Shown in pieces: positions 1 to 8,537 of a DNA stretch of 64,000 nt. The DNA is from DASYPQ01 sp036006425 (GTDB lineage: Bacteria > Planctomycetota > UBA1135 > GCA-002686595): the NCBI GenBank assembly GCA_036006425.1, contig DASYPQ010000009.1, forward strand, positions 62,001-126,000. Reading direction: 5' to 3'. The position numbers and the translations under genes are program-made. Numbering within the stretch: position 1 is the first letter of the stretch; the number at the start of each line of letters is the position of its first letter. The notes beneath the pieces were generated by a model. That model did no database searches and was not told the origin of the DNA. It was given only the letters and a program-made list of their open reading frames with translations.

Positions 1-614
1 TCGGCGTGAAGCCGGAGGACTTCAACTCCTACGGCGCGCGGCGGGGGAACCACGAGGTCATGGTCCGCGGAACCTTCGCGAACACGCGGATCCGCAACAA
101 GCTCGTGCCCGGCGTCGAAGGCGGCGAGTCCGTGCACCTGCCGGACGGCGAGCGCATGTCGATCTACGACGCCGCGGTGAAGTACGCGACGGAGAGGGTT
201 CCGCTGATCGTCCTCGCCGGCAAGGAATACGGCTCGGGCTCGTCGCGCGACTGGGCGGCGAAGGGTCCGTTCCTCCTCGGCGTCCGCGCCGTGATCGCGG
301 AGAGCTTCGAGCGCATCCACCGCTCGAATCTCGTCGGGATGGGCATCCTGCCGCTGCAGTTCCTGGCGGGAGAGACCGCGGACTCGCTGGGGCTGACGGG
401 CCGCGAGGTGTACTCGATCGCCGACCTCGCGCGCGCCGTCGAAGCCGACTTCAGCCCGGGTGCGCGCCTCTCGATCGTCGCGCGCGACGATGCCGGCAAG
501 CAGAAGAAGTTCCAGGCGCTGCTGCGGATCGACACGCCGAACGAGGCGCAGTACTGGCGCCACGGCGGGATCTTGCAGTATGTGCTGCGGAAGCTGCTGC
601 CGCCCGTGCGCTAG
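1..614 (+). CDS. acnA: aconitate hydratase, C-terminal part (5' truncated by window edge)
   Basis: This is the swivel (domain 4) end of an aconitase, the TCA-cycle enzyme that interconverts citrate and isocitrate through cis-aconitate. The frame is open from base 3 and about 203 residues are visible; the Fe-S-binding domains lie outside the window. Seen: the swivel signature GSGSSRDWAAKG, followed by a stretch resembling IAESFERIHRSNLVGMGILPLQF in other AcnA-type enzymes. The SSR segment contributes substrate-binding and catalytic residues in the family. The gene ends in TAG inside a CTAG shared with the convergent membrane gene at 611. AcnA-type rather than AcnB-type, because the swivel domain is C-terminal. 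It is cytosolic. Confidence 0.93.
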   Translation, partial: GVKPEDFNSYGARRGNHEVMVRGTFANTRIRNKLVPGVEGGESVHLPDGERMSIYDAAVKYATERVPLIVLAGKEYGSGSSRDWAAKGPFLLGVRAVIAESFERIHRSNLVGMGILPLQFLAGETADSLGLTGREVYSIADLARAVEADFSPGARLSIVARDDAGKQKKFQALLRIDTPNEAQYWRHGGILQYVLRKLLPPVR

Positions 615-1030
615 AACCCGGCTGCCTTGAGCGGCGTGAAGGTGTCGGTCGCCGCCTGGTTCACGAGAGCGACGACGCCGACAAAGAGCACGCAGCCCGT
701 CCACACGAGCATCACGGGAGCGAACCGACCCGAGCCGTCGTGGACTTCGCTCCGGTCGAAGGCCGAGCTCCGCGCCCAGCCGTACACGTACGCGATGAGC
801 ATCGAGGCCGCGAACCAGCCGCCGACGAGCCCGACGACCGCTCCCAGGACGGGCGTGTCGCAGGTCATCGCAAAGCGCGTCGCGAGGACGATCCCGGCGA
901 CGATCGGGACCCATTCCGCGCTGCGCATCTTGCCGTGGTGGATCGCGATGAGCGCGAGCACCCAACACGCGAGAGCGCCCGCGAGCGCGAAGACGGCGAA
1001 GACGTTGAGTGCGATCAGCCAGAAGTGCAT
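611..1030 (-). CDS. small polytopic membrane protein, unknown function
   Basis: 139 residues with about four hydrophobic segments, roughly at residues 4-28, 40-55, 62-85 and 104-127. I do not recognise a family. An AGGGAGGG stretch sits a few bases upstream of the ATG and can serve as ribosome binding site. The stop overlaps the aconitase stop tail to tail. A GC-rich imperfect hairpin (1048-1078) lies between this gene and the fadE gene upstream on the same strand; it has no T-tract, so I do not call it a terminator. Function cannot be assigned from the sequence. Confidence 0.7.
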   Translation of the reverse strand: MHFWLIALNVFAVFALAGALACWVLALIAIHHGKMRSAEWVPIVAGIVLATRFAMTCDTPVLGAVVGLVGGWFAASMLIAYVYGWARSSAFDRSEVHDGSGRFAPVMLVWTGCVLFVGVVALVNQAATDTFTPLKAAGF

Positions 1031-1079
1031 CGAAACCCTCCCTTGGGGGCCGCGACGGTACCGACTGGTCGCGCGGCCT

Positions 1080-3500
1080 TCAACCGCGCAGAGCGCGGTA
1101 GGCGTCGCGATCGAAGGCGTCGACTTGCACGGCGTCCCAGCGCGCTTCCGCCGCTTCGCGCAGCCGTCGCTCCTGCTCGGGCGTGATCACGCTCTTCTGG
1201 ACGGCGAGGCCGTACAGCTCCTTCTCCTCGAGCCGCGGCAGCACCTTGGCCTTGATCGCCTCGCGGATGCGCTCCCGCGAGAGATGGCATTCGGCGGTCA
1301 ATCGCAGCGCGCGCTCGAGCCGGCCGAGCGCGGGATCCGTCTCGGGCGGCACGAAGATGTCGCGCGACAGGGCGACGCGGGTCTCGCCGCCGTCGAGCAG
1401 CGAGCGCGCGATGCGGGCCGAGAGGCGGTCGTTCGGCTGCTTGAGACACGCGCCTAGAGGGAAGACGAGCGCGCGGAGCATCCACGCCGCCGGCCGGTTC
1501 GGGAGGTTGTCGATCACTCCGCGCAGCGCTTCCTGCGTGCGCCACGCCGCTTCGGTGGTCGCCCAGCGCATCAGGTCCCGATCGCGCGCGGGCTCGCCCT
1601 CGTCGACGAACTTCTTCACCGCCGCGGATCCGATGTACATCCACGCCAGCGCGTCGGCGAGGCGTCCGGAGAGCATCTCCTTGCGCTTGAGGCTTCCGCC
1701 GAGCGTTCCCATCGCGAAATCCGCCGTCAGCGTGAACGCGGCGGAGAGGCGCGAGATGCGCTTCAACGCCGCGCCGGCGGCCCCGCCTTTCGGCGCGCCC
1801 GCGAGCCAGCCGCCAGTCAGTCCGAGCAGCAGCGACCGCGCCGCGTTTCGGAAGATGAATCCGACGTGCCCGAAGAACGACTCGTCGAAGCCCTCGACGT
1901 CCTTCGCGTGCGCCGCCTGCATTTCCTTGAGCGCGTACGGGTGGCAGCGGATCGCGCCCTGTCCGAACACGATCATGGAGCGCGTCAGGATGTTCGCGCC
2001 TTCGACCGTGATGCCGATCGGGACCGCCTGGTAGACGTGCGCGAGCATGTTGCGCGGCCCGCGCGAGATCCCGGCGCCACCCTGGATGTCCATCGCGTCG
2101 TTGACGACGTGCCGCATCGCCTCGGTCGACCACGCTTTCGCGATCGCGGAGATCACCGCCGGCTTCCCGCCCGCGTCGACGGCGCCCGCGGTGAGCCAGC
2201 GCATCGCGTTGAGCCAGTACGTCGTACCCGCGATGCGGGCGAGCGGCGCCTCGATGCCCTCGAAACGCCCGATCGCGAGGCCGAACTGCTCGCGCACCGA
2301 CGCGTAGGCGCCCGTGACGCGCGTGCACCACTGCGCGGCGCCGGTCGCGAGCCCGGGGAGCGAGATCGAGCGCCCGGCTGACAGGCACTCCATGAGCATC
2401 CGCCAGCCCTGCCCGGCCATCTTCGGTCCGCCGATGATGTACTCGAGCGGCAGGAACACGTCCTTCCCGAGCGTCGGCCCGTTGATGAACGGGATCGAGA
2501 GCGGATCGTGGAGCCGCTGGTGGTCGACACCCGCGAGCTTCGACGGCACGAGAGCGACGGTGATGCCGAGGTCCTCCTGCGCACCGAGCAGCTTCTCCGG
2601 GTCGTGCAGGCGGAACGCGAGGCCGATCAGCGTCGCGACCGGACCCAGCGTGCTGTAGCGCTTGTCCCAGTTGAGCCGCATGCCGAGGACTTCCTTGCCC
2701 TCCCACGTGCCCTTGCAGACGACGCCGGTCGACGCGAGCCCGCCGGCGTCGCTCCCGGCGCCGGGTTCGGTCAGCGAGAAGCACGGCACTTCCTCGCCGC
2801 GCGCGAGGCGCGGAAGCCAGCGCGTCTTCTGCTCTTCGGTGCCGTAGTGCCGCAGGAGCTCGGCCGGGCCGAGCGAGTTCGGCACCATGATGATCACGGC
2901 GGCGGTGACGCTGCGGCTCGAAACCTTCGTGACGACCGAGGAGTTCGCGATCGCCGAGAAGCCGAGCCCGCCGAACTCCTCGGGGATGATCATCCCCATG
3001 AAGCCGTTCTTCTTGATGAAGTCGAAGATCTCCTGCGAGAGACCGGCTTCCTGGTGGACCTTCCAGTCGTCGATCATCCTGCACAGCTCTTCGCAGGGAC
3101 CGTCGAGGAAGCGGCGCTCCTTCTCCGAGAGGGGCTTCGGGTGGAAGTCGAGGAGCTTCTTCCAGTCGGGCGAGCCGGAGAAGAGCTCGGCGTCCCACCA
3201 CACGGTCCCCGCTTCGAGCGCGGTCCTCTCCGTGTCGCTCATTCGCGGAAAGATCGGAGCGAGGAGGCGCAGCACCTGGCCGGAGACGAGCGCGCGGCGC
3301 ACCGGCACGACGCCGAAGAGCAGCGCGAGAATCACGAACGGCACGGCGAGGCACGCGAAGAGCAGCGGCGAATCGATCCCGCGCCACGCCCAGACGCCGA
3401 ACAGGAGCGCGATCGGAGCGACCCAGCCCCAGAACGCGAGGCCGCGGTAGAGGAGAACGAGGGAGAGGGCCAGTGCCGCGGCGAGTGCGAGGAGGATCAT
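1080..3500 (-). CDS. fadE: FadE-type long acyl-CoA dehydrogenase
   Basis: 806 residues, matching the unusually long FadE class (E. coli FadE is 814) rather than the usual 380-residue dehydrogenases. FAD-dependent first step of fatty-acid beta-oxidation: acyl-CoA to trans-2-enoyl-CoA. Seen: three N-terminal hydrophobic segments within about residues 1-72, as in membrane-associated FadE; a dehydrogenase core with CFSLTEPGAGSDAGG near residue 240 and a DIQGGAGISRGP segment near 470; then a long C-terminal extension typical of FadE and absent from short dehydrogenases. Start ATG at 3500. Two further acyl-CoA dehydrogenases lie in the 23-36 kb cluster, so chain-length division of labour is likely but not provable here. 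Confidence 0.9.
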   Translation of the reverse strand: MILLALAAALALSLVLLYRGLAFWGWVAPIALLFGVWAWRGIDSPLLFACLAVPFVILALLFGVVPVRRALVSGQVLRLLAPIFPRMSDTERTALEAGTVWWDAELFSGSPDWKKLLDFHPKPLSEKERRFLDGPCEELCRMIDDWKVHQEAGLSQEIFDFIKKNGFMGMIIPEEFGGLGFSAIANSSVVTKVSSRSVTAAVIIMVPNSLGPAELLRHYGTEEQKTRWLPRLARGEEVPCFSLTEPGAGSDAGGLASTGVVCKGTWEGKEVLGMRLNWDKRYSTLGPVATLIGLAFRLHDPEKLLGAQEDLGITVALVPSKLAGVDHQRLHDPLSIPFINGPTLGKDVFLPLEYIIGGPKMAGQGWRMLMECLSAGRSISLPGLATGAAQWCTRVTGAYASVREQFGLAIGRFEGIEAPLARIAGTTYWLNAMRWLTAGAVDAGGKPAVISAIAKAWSTEAMRHVVNDAMDIQGGAGISRGPRNMLAHVYQAVPIGITVEGANILTRSMIVFGQGAIRCHPYALKEMQAAHAKDVEGFDESFFGHVGFIFRNAARSLLLGLTGGWLAGAPKGGAAGAALKRISRLSAAFTLTADFAMGTLGGSLKRKEMLSGRLADALAWMYIGSAAVKKFVDEGEPARDRDLMRWATTEAAWRTQEALRGVIDNLPNRPAAWMLRALVFPLGACLKQPNDRLSARIARSLLDGGETRVALSRDIFVPPETDPALGRLERALRLTAECHLSRERIREAIKAKVLPRLEEKELYGLAVQKSVITPEQERRLREAAEARWDAVQVDAFDRDAYRALRG

Positions 3501-3606
3501 CGTTCGCGAGGAACTTGGCCGAGGGGACGCCCGGAAGCAAGGGCGGACGTCGAGCCGTGAAGGTGGATCGGCGAAAAGGGGCGCCGAACCGAATGCCGGG
3601 AGCGGG

Positions 3607-3640
3607 AAAAGGAGCGGCGCCCTTTCTGCGGCGCCGCTCC
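3607..3640 (-). terminator. rho-independent terminator after the secreted-protein gene
   Basis: Perfect 11-bp stem: arms 3611-3621 (GGAGCGGCGCC) and 3630-3640 (GGCGCCGCTCC), loop 3622-3629. On the minus strand the stem is followed by TTTT (3610-3607). It begins 23 nt past the stop codon of the gene at 3664-6165. An A-tract on the other side makes it potentially bidirectional. Confidence 0.75.
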
Positions 3641-3663
3641 GGAGAAAAACGTGTGTTGCGCGT

Positions 3664-6165
3664 CTACCAGTCGATCTGGAGCGCGTTCGTGGCGTTGAAG
3701 GTCGCGACGCCTCCGCAGGCGTAGTTCAGCGGATCGCGGTACTGGATCTGGTACCAGCGCGTCATGCCGGGGCTGATGGAGTCGCCCAGGGCGGCCGAGC
3801 GGGTGAGGATCGACTGCTCCGAGCCGGTCGGCGCGTTCGCGGCGCCGCCTGGCACGTGCTCGATGTACAGACGCTTGAGCGGGATCGCCGTGCAGCGCCT
3901 TCCGTCGCCGAAGATGATGCCGTTCTGCGCCAGGTTCGCGCCCTGGAAGAAGATGCAGAACCCGGTCGTCGTCGGCCGCATGTCGTAGCCGTGCAGCACG
4001 ACGCTGTCGTTCCGCGGCACGCCCGTGGCGTAGAGAACTGCTCCCCCGGTGTTGCTCGAGTTGTTGCATCCGCGTCCGATGCCCGACGGCGGGTTGCCGC
4101 ACGGGCAAGCGCTCGCGTCGAAGCCGGGGAAGCAGAACGGCTGGAACAGCGGAGCGTCGTAGAGTCCGCCGTACACGTCGCCCGAGCCCCCGACGAACAG
4201 ATCCCACGCGGCCATGAACCGGCCGGGGTTGGCGTTGCCGCTGTGGCGCGACGTGACGCCTGAGTCGAACGAGCCGTCGGACGAGAAGTCGAGGTTCTGG
4301 TGGCCCTCCGCGATGCGGAAGTTGATCCCGACGAGGGAGAAGGTCGCGATGTACATGTCGTAGTCGGTCGCGCTGCCCAGGTAGCTCTCGGCGTACGTGA
4401 TCGCGAACTTCGAGCCGTCGCAGTCGGTCTGCGGATACAGCTGATTCTCGAAGTAGGTTCCCGATCCCGCGTCGCTCTCGAGTCCCGAGAGAGTCGCGAA
4501 CGCGAACGTGGATCCGCCGTTGAGGGCCCACGCCAGCACGTCCCAGTCGCCGCCGACGAGCTCGTTGAACGCGACCATCCAGTTGCGCGTCCCCGACGCG
4601 GCGTCGTGCGGCGAGGATGCGACCGCGAAGTAGTCGTCGGCCGTCGACGTGTCGAGGCCGAACGAAGGCGTCGTGATCCCGCCGTCCCAGTGGATCTGGG
4701 CTCCGTAGATGTCGTGGTCGGTCGAGCTGAACTCGCGCGTCCAGACGACGTTCCACTCCTGCGTCCCGAACGGCTCCGTGCCGTCGGACTTGGAGACAGA
4801 GGGGGAGTAGTCGAGCGTAGCCGCCGAGTCGTCGATGTAGTGCGTCGAGCCGAACAGGAGTCCGCCGCTCGAATCGACGAGCTGGTAATGGATGTCGTCG
4901 TCCCCGGACGCGAAGATGCGCGTCCACGCGACGCAGTAATACGTCGGCGGGTTCGGATTCGGATCGCCGCCCACGCTCGGAAGGATCTTGTCGCCGGTCT
5001 CTCCCACGCTGATCGTGAACTGCCCGCTCATCGCGAGCGCCCCGGCGTCGACGGTGCGGCCGCGGATGTTCCACGGACCGCTGCCCGAGGGGCTGACCTC
5101 CGCGACGACCAGGAACTGGTTCGCGATGTTGTTGTTCGCGACCTTGGGCAGCGCCCAGTAGTCGCCCGAGCTGTCGACGTAGCCGGCGTTGACGAAACCG
5201 CCGGTCGAATCGAGCAGCGTGGCGTACACGTCGTGGTCGGTGCCGCTGAACGTCTCCTCCTCGACGACGAGGTAGCGGTTGAAGCCGAAGTCGTAGGCGG
5301 TGTCGGGCGAGTAGTCGCTCGGTGACGTCGTGTCGACCGGGAACGTCGAGATCACCGGGTCGATGACGACGGGGTAGGCCGCCGAGGCGAGGAACGCGCC
5401 CGGCACGACGAGCTCGAGCGACGTCCCGTTCGAGCTCGCGGCGAGCGCGGCCGAGCGTCCGTGTGCGTCGACGACCGTCGCGCCCGTGTAGGTGACGGAA
5501 CCGAGCTCGTTCGAGAACCGCACTCCGTCGGCCGCGCCGGCGACCGAGAGGTCGGTGGTGACGTTCATCCGCACGACGAGGTCACCCGCCGCGGGGAGCT
5601 CCGAGAACACGAAGCTCTGCTCGACGGAACGCGCCGCGAGGTCGTAGACCTCGACGACGCCGCCACGATCGAACTCGACGCGCTGGGCCGAATGGGTGGC
5701 GGCGGCGTGGCCGTCGAACCGGACCGGCTCGCCGCCGGCCGTGATCGCGTCGATCGAGAACGCGATCGGATGGCTGGTCGCGGCGCAGGAACCGAGGAAG
5801 GGGACGTACGTCGCTCCTTCCTCCCCGAAGCTCGCCTTCCAATCCGCTCCGCGTGCCCAGATCCGGCCGTCTCCCGGCTCGGAGACGTCGACGCGTTCGC
5901 GATCGGGACGCGCGTGCGGCGCGAGGCCAGCGGGAAGCTTCGTGGGCGCGGTGGCGCGCGCCGGAGGCGCGGTCTTGGTGATCGCGCCGGGTGTCTCGGG
6001 CCGCGGCGTCTTCACGACGGGCGGTGCCGTCGGTTTCGCCTGCGACGGGAGCGCGGGCGGGTGCGGAATCTTGGCTTGCTGACTCTGTTGTGCCGAGGCG
6101 ACCACGCACAGAGCGAGGCTCGCGAGCACGGCGGACGAACTCCGCTTCAGGAATACGGCAGACAT
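3664..6165 (-). CDS. secreted propeller-like protein with Cys-rich C-terminal module
   Basis: 833 residues. Starts MSAVFLKRSSSAV with a Sec signal peptide ending near ASAQQ (about residue 24), then a Pro/Lys/Thr-rich linker (about 25-75). The middle (about 180-670) has repeated segments of the type DHDVYA.LLDSTGG, which suggests a beta-propeller-like fold; the count is uncertain. Residues 676-833 form a Cys-rich module with CPCGN, GCNNSSNTGG, FFQG, FGDGRRC, LKRLY, RSAALGD and YRDP. The same module ends the protein at 38643-39881. The ATG at 6165 is chosen because an AAGGAG ribosome binding site lies 10 nt upstream and the signal peptide starts there; the frame stays open much further upstream without a sensible protein. 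Function unknown; probably exported and possibly surface-attached. Confidence 0.85.
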   Translation of the reverse strand: MSAVFLKRSSSAVLASLALCVVASAQQSQQAKIPHPPALPSQAKPTAPPVVKTPRPETPGAITKTAPPARATAPTKLPAGLAPHARPDRERVDVSEPGDGRIWARGADWKASFGEEGATYVPFLGSCAATSHPIAFSIDAITAGGEPVRFDGHAAATHSAQRVEFDRGGVVEVYDLAARSVEQSFVFSELPAAGDLVVRMNVTTDLSVAGAADGVRFSNELGSVTYTGATVVDAHGRSAALAASSNGTSLELVVPGAFLASAAYPVVIDPVISTFPVDTTSPSDYSPDTAYDFGFNRYLVVEEETFSGTDHDVYATLLDSTGGFVNAGYVDSSGDYWALPKVANNNIANQFLVVAEVSPSGSGPWNIRGRTVDAGALAMSGQFTISVGETGDKILPSVGGDPNPNPPTYYCVAWTRIFASGDDDIHYQLVDSSGGLLFGSTHYIDDSAATLDYSPSVSKSDGTEPFGTQEWNVVWTREFSSTDHDIYGAQIHWDGGITTPSFGLDTSTADDYFAVASSPHDAASGTRNWMVAFNELVGGDWDVLAWALNGGSTFAFATLSGLESDAGSGTYFENQLYPQTDCDGSKFAITYAESYLGSATDYDMYIATFSLVGINFRIAEGHQNLDFSSDGSFDSGVTSRHSGNANPGRFMAAWDLFVGGSGDVYGGLYDAPLFQPFCFPGFDASACPCGNPPSGIGRGCNNSSNTGGAVLYATGVPRNDSVVLHGYDMRPTTTGFCIFFQGANLAQNGIIFGDGRRCTAIPLKRLYIEHVPGGAANAPTGSEQSILTRSAALGDSISPGMTRWYQIQYRDPLNYACGGVATFNATNALQIDW

Positions 6166-6174
6166 GAAAGAGGG

Positions 6175-6188
6175 GCTCCTTCCGGAGC
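6175..6188 (-). promoter_or_regulatory. GNRA hairpin overlapping the ribosome binding site
   Basis: In the minus-strand transcript the sequence reads GCTCC-GGAA-GGAGC: a 5-bp stem closed by a GGAA (GNRA-type) tetraloop. The loop and 3' arm contain the AAGGAG ribosome binding site of the secreted-protein gene that starts at 6165. It could limit translation. The stem is short, so a regulatory role is only a possibility. Confidence 0.35.
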
Positions 6189-6395
6189 GTTGAGATCTCC
6201 CCGCGGACCTGGGCGAGCAGGAGACATCCCCGATTCGCCGGCAGGAGTTCGGAGCAGCACGCTCCTCGGATCTGCTTCCACCCCCAGCCGGCGCCGAGCC
6301 GCGGACTTCGACGGAAGGTCGAAGCGGGTGCATTCTATTCGCGGGTGAAGAAACGTGTCCGGCCGCTGCGGGACGAGTACGGTACTTCCCAGAAC

Positions 6396-7670
6396 ATGGA
6401 ACGGACGAGGAGAAGACGTCGTGGGATCGCGTTCCTCGCCGCGGTCGTCGCCGCGGTGCTCGCCGATCCTTCCCACGCCTCGGAAGTCCGCTGCACGACG
6501 GCGCGCTACGACATCCGCGTGAACGGCGCGCAGGCGACGCAAGAAGAAGCAAACTCGTACGGCAAGGTCCTCGAAGCCGCGTGGCCGACGTTCCGCGAGT
6601 TCTTCCACGCGGAACCCCCGCTGAAGGAGGGCGAGCGGCTCGCGATCCGGATCTTCGACACACGCGAGGCGTGTCTCGTCGGGGCGATGAATGACAAGGC
6701 GGACATGCCGCCGATCAAGCACCCTTCGTGGTTCTCGCCGAGCAACCGGACGGTCTACCTCTACCGGCACGAGAGCGACTGGTTCACGCGGTACCTCGTC
6801 CTCTACGGCGCCTGTCTGCAGTTCCACGGCGTCTCGAAGCCGAAGAACCGCGATCTCGACGAGTGGTACACGCACGGCATCGCGGAGTCGTTCGCGGTCC
6901 ATTCGTTCGACGGGGAGCACCTCGAGCTCGCGACGAGTCCCCCCGTCTCGTGGATCGACCATCCCGCGCGCGCGTTGAAGCTGCTCGGCGGCAAGCAGAT
7001 CGGCCTCGATCCGTTCACGGACGAGCGCCTCGCGGATTCCTCCGTCCGCTGGGCCGTCGTTCGCTTCGCGACCTCTTCGTCCGGAGGGAAGTACCGGGAG
7101 CGCTTCGAGAAGCTCGCGCTCGGCGCCACCGGGTCGCGGACCTCCGGGCACGACTTCATGCGTTCGCTCGGGGAGATGGAGCGGATCTCGCAGGAGTTCA
7201 GCGCGTGGCTGCTCGCCGCGCAGATGCCTCTCGAGGTCGCGTCCTCGGACTGGGAGGCGTTCTCCGACGGACGCATCCTCGGCCGTTCAGGGAAGGACGA
7301 CCAGGCGCTGTGCTCGGCGAAGCCGGAGTTCCACTCGATGCGCGTGACGATCGACGCTGCGGATGGACCGGATGCAGGCGTGCCGGGAATCCTCTTCGCG
7401 TTCCAGGACGACCGGAACTACGTCGTAGCGCGGATCGTCTCGCCCGTCGTGTTCTTCGAGAACGTCGTCGGCGGCCGGCAACGCGGCATCGATTCGCGCC
7501 CGCTCGAGAATCCCGGCGCGAAGACGTTCGTGTCGATCGAACGCACGGGCGAGGGCGTCGAGCTCGAGATCAACGGCAAGGTCTACGATCGCTTCGCGGT
7601 GGCCGAAGGTCGACTCGGGCTCGCAGCGATCGGCGGTCGCGTGACGTTCCGCGACCTCAAATGCCGCTGA
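6396..7670 (+). CDS. secreted MA-clan-like peptidase with degenerate zinc motif
   Basis: 424 residues from ATG 6396 (MERTRRRRRG), which begins a signal peptide with an Arg-rich n-region ending near PSHASE. An in-frame GTG at 6345 would add a non-signal extension. The central part (about residues 110-180) resembles DUF1570/gluzincin-like domains: HESDWFTRYLVLYGACLQFH followed by WYTHGIAESFAVH, the counterpart of the WLSEGLAEYF region. A canonical HExxH is missing, so it may be non-catalytic. The last 100 residues end GRVTFRDLKCR after a beta-rich stretch, resembling the DUF1080/LamG-type glucanase fold. A two-domain secreted protein of unknown substrate; family calls are by motif resemblance only. 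Confidence 0.65.
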   Translation: MERTRRRRRGIAFLAAVVAAVLADPSHASEVRCTTARYDIRVNGAQATQEEANSYGKVLEAAWPTFREFFHAEPPLKEGERLAIRIFDTREACLVGAMNDKADMPPIKHPSWFSPSNRTVYLYRHESDWFTRYLVLYGACLQFHGVSKPKNRDLDEWYTHGIAESFAVHSFDGEHLELATSPPVSWIDHPARALKLLGGKQIGLDPFTDERLADSSVRWAVVRFATSSSGGKYRERFEKLALGATGSRTSGHDFMRSLGEMERISQEFSAWLLAAQMPLEVASSDWEAFSDGRILGRSGKDDQALCSAKPEFHSMRVTIDAADGPDAGVPGILFAFQDDRNYVVARIVSPVVFFENVVGGRQRGIDSRPLENPGAKTFVSIERTGEGVELEINGKVYDRFAVAEGRLGLAAIGGRVTFRDLKCR

Positions 7671-7686
7671 GCCGCTGTCGATGACC

Positions 7687-7715
7687 TTGACCCCGAGCAG
7701 AGTTCGGGCTACAAC
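7687..7715 (+). promoter_or_regulatory. candidate sigma70-type promoter for the radical SAM gene
   Basis: TTGACC (7687-7692), a 17-nt spacer and TACAAC (7710-7715). The -35 matches 5 of 6 consensus bases and the -10 matches 4 of 6, with ideal spacing. Transcription would begin near 7722, which favours the ATG at 7750 as the start of the next gene over the ATG at 7681, which lies upstream of the promoter. Confidence 0.45.
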
Positions 7716-7749
7716 GCAATGCGTGCTCGATGCGCGAGATCGATCTTTG

Positions 7750-8535
7750 ATGAAGGATTCTCAGCTCAATGTCTACAATTTGAAGCAGATGCGTCAGCTC
7801 CAACCGGAAAGCTTCGACTTCGTCCGCTTCGATCCGAACAACGACTGCAACGTCCACTGCGTCTATTGCCACAACCACCGCAGCAAGGACGCCATCGACA
7901 CGGGAGAGCTGCGCGCGTTCCTCGACGAGAACGTGCTCACGATCGAGAACTTCCAGATGGGATGCGTCATGGAGCCGACGCTCGACAAGCGGCTTACGGA
8001 TCTGATGCTTCTCATCTCCCGATCGAAAGGTCGGCCGAAGCAGCGGTTCATCCTCCAGACGAACGGGATCCAGCTCCACATGCACGATCACGCGCGCATG
8101 CTGGAGGCGGGCTTGAACGAGGTCTCGGTGTCGATCGACGCGGCCGACGTGCCGACGCACAAGGCCCTCCGCGGCGGCACGAGCATCACCCAGGTCGGTT
8201 CGAACCTCGCGGCGTTCCGCCAGGCCTGCCCCGACGTGCGCGTCGTGTTCATCACGACCGTGACGCGGATCAACCTCGCGGCGGTGCGTCCGCTCGTGGA
8301 GTTCGGCCTCGACCTCGGAGTCACGCACTTCGTGATGCGCGAGGTCTTCTATCGGCCGGACAGCGATGTGGTCAACCACGCGCGGATGCCCGAGCTGCTT
8401 CTCGAGGAAGGGGAGTTCGGCAGGATGGCCGCCGAGATCCACGCCACCTTCGGACGCCGCGCGGAGTTCGACCTCGCGGACAACGCACAGCTCGAGCGCG
8501 TCAACACGCGCATGAAGAACGACTCGTTCCGCTGA
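7750..8535 (+). CDS. radical SAM protein
   Basis: 261 residues from ATG 7750; an earlier in-frame ATG at 7681 gives 284. Contains the 4Fe-4S/SAM motif CNVHCVYC (C33, C37, C40; CX3CX2C) directly after VRFDPNNDCN, then LQTNGIQL and the strand ...EVSVSIDAADVPTH, typical of the radical SAM TIM barrel. No SPASM-type Cys cluster is visible at the C-terminus. Family members make 5'-deoxyadenosyl radicals for methylation, ring formation or peptide modification; the substrate is not evident here. It is separated by 2 nt from the BtuF-like lipoprotein gene, so the two are probably co-transcribed. Cytosolic. Confidence 0.85.
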   Translation: MKDSQLNVYNLKQMRQLQPESFDFVRFDPNNDCNVHCVYCHNHRSKDAIDTGELRAFLDENVLTIENFQMGCVMEPTLDKRLTDLMLLISRSKGRPKQRFILQTNGIQLHMHDHARMLEAGLNEVSVSIDAADVPTHKALRGGTSITQVGSNLAAFRQACPDVRVVFITTVTRINLAAVRPLVEFGLDLGVTHFVMREVFYRPDSDVVNHARMPELLLEEGEFGRMAAEIHATFGRRAEFDLADNAQLERVNTRMKNDSFR

Positions 8536-8537
8536 CG

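Noticed and set aside
1048..1078. Hairpin directly after the fadE stop as a terminator
   Set aside because: The stem has a two-base bulge and there is no T-tract on the transcript side.
1015..3540. An 841-codon open frame antisense-shifted within the fadE region
   Set aside because: It is the neighbouring frame of the same strand; protein is Arg/Ala-rich and unlike any family, whereas the fadE frame matches a full-length dehydrogenase.
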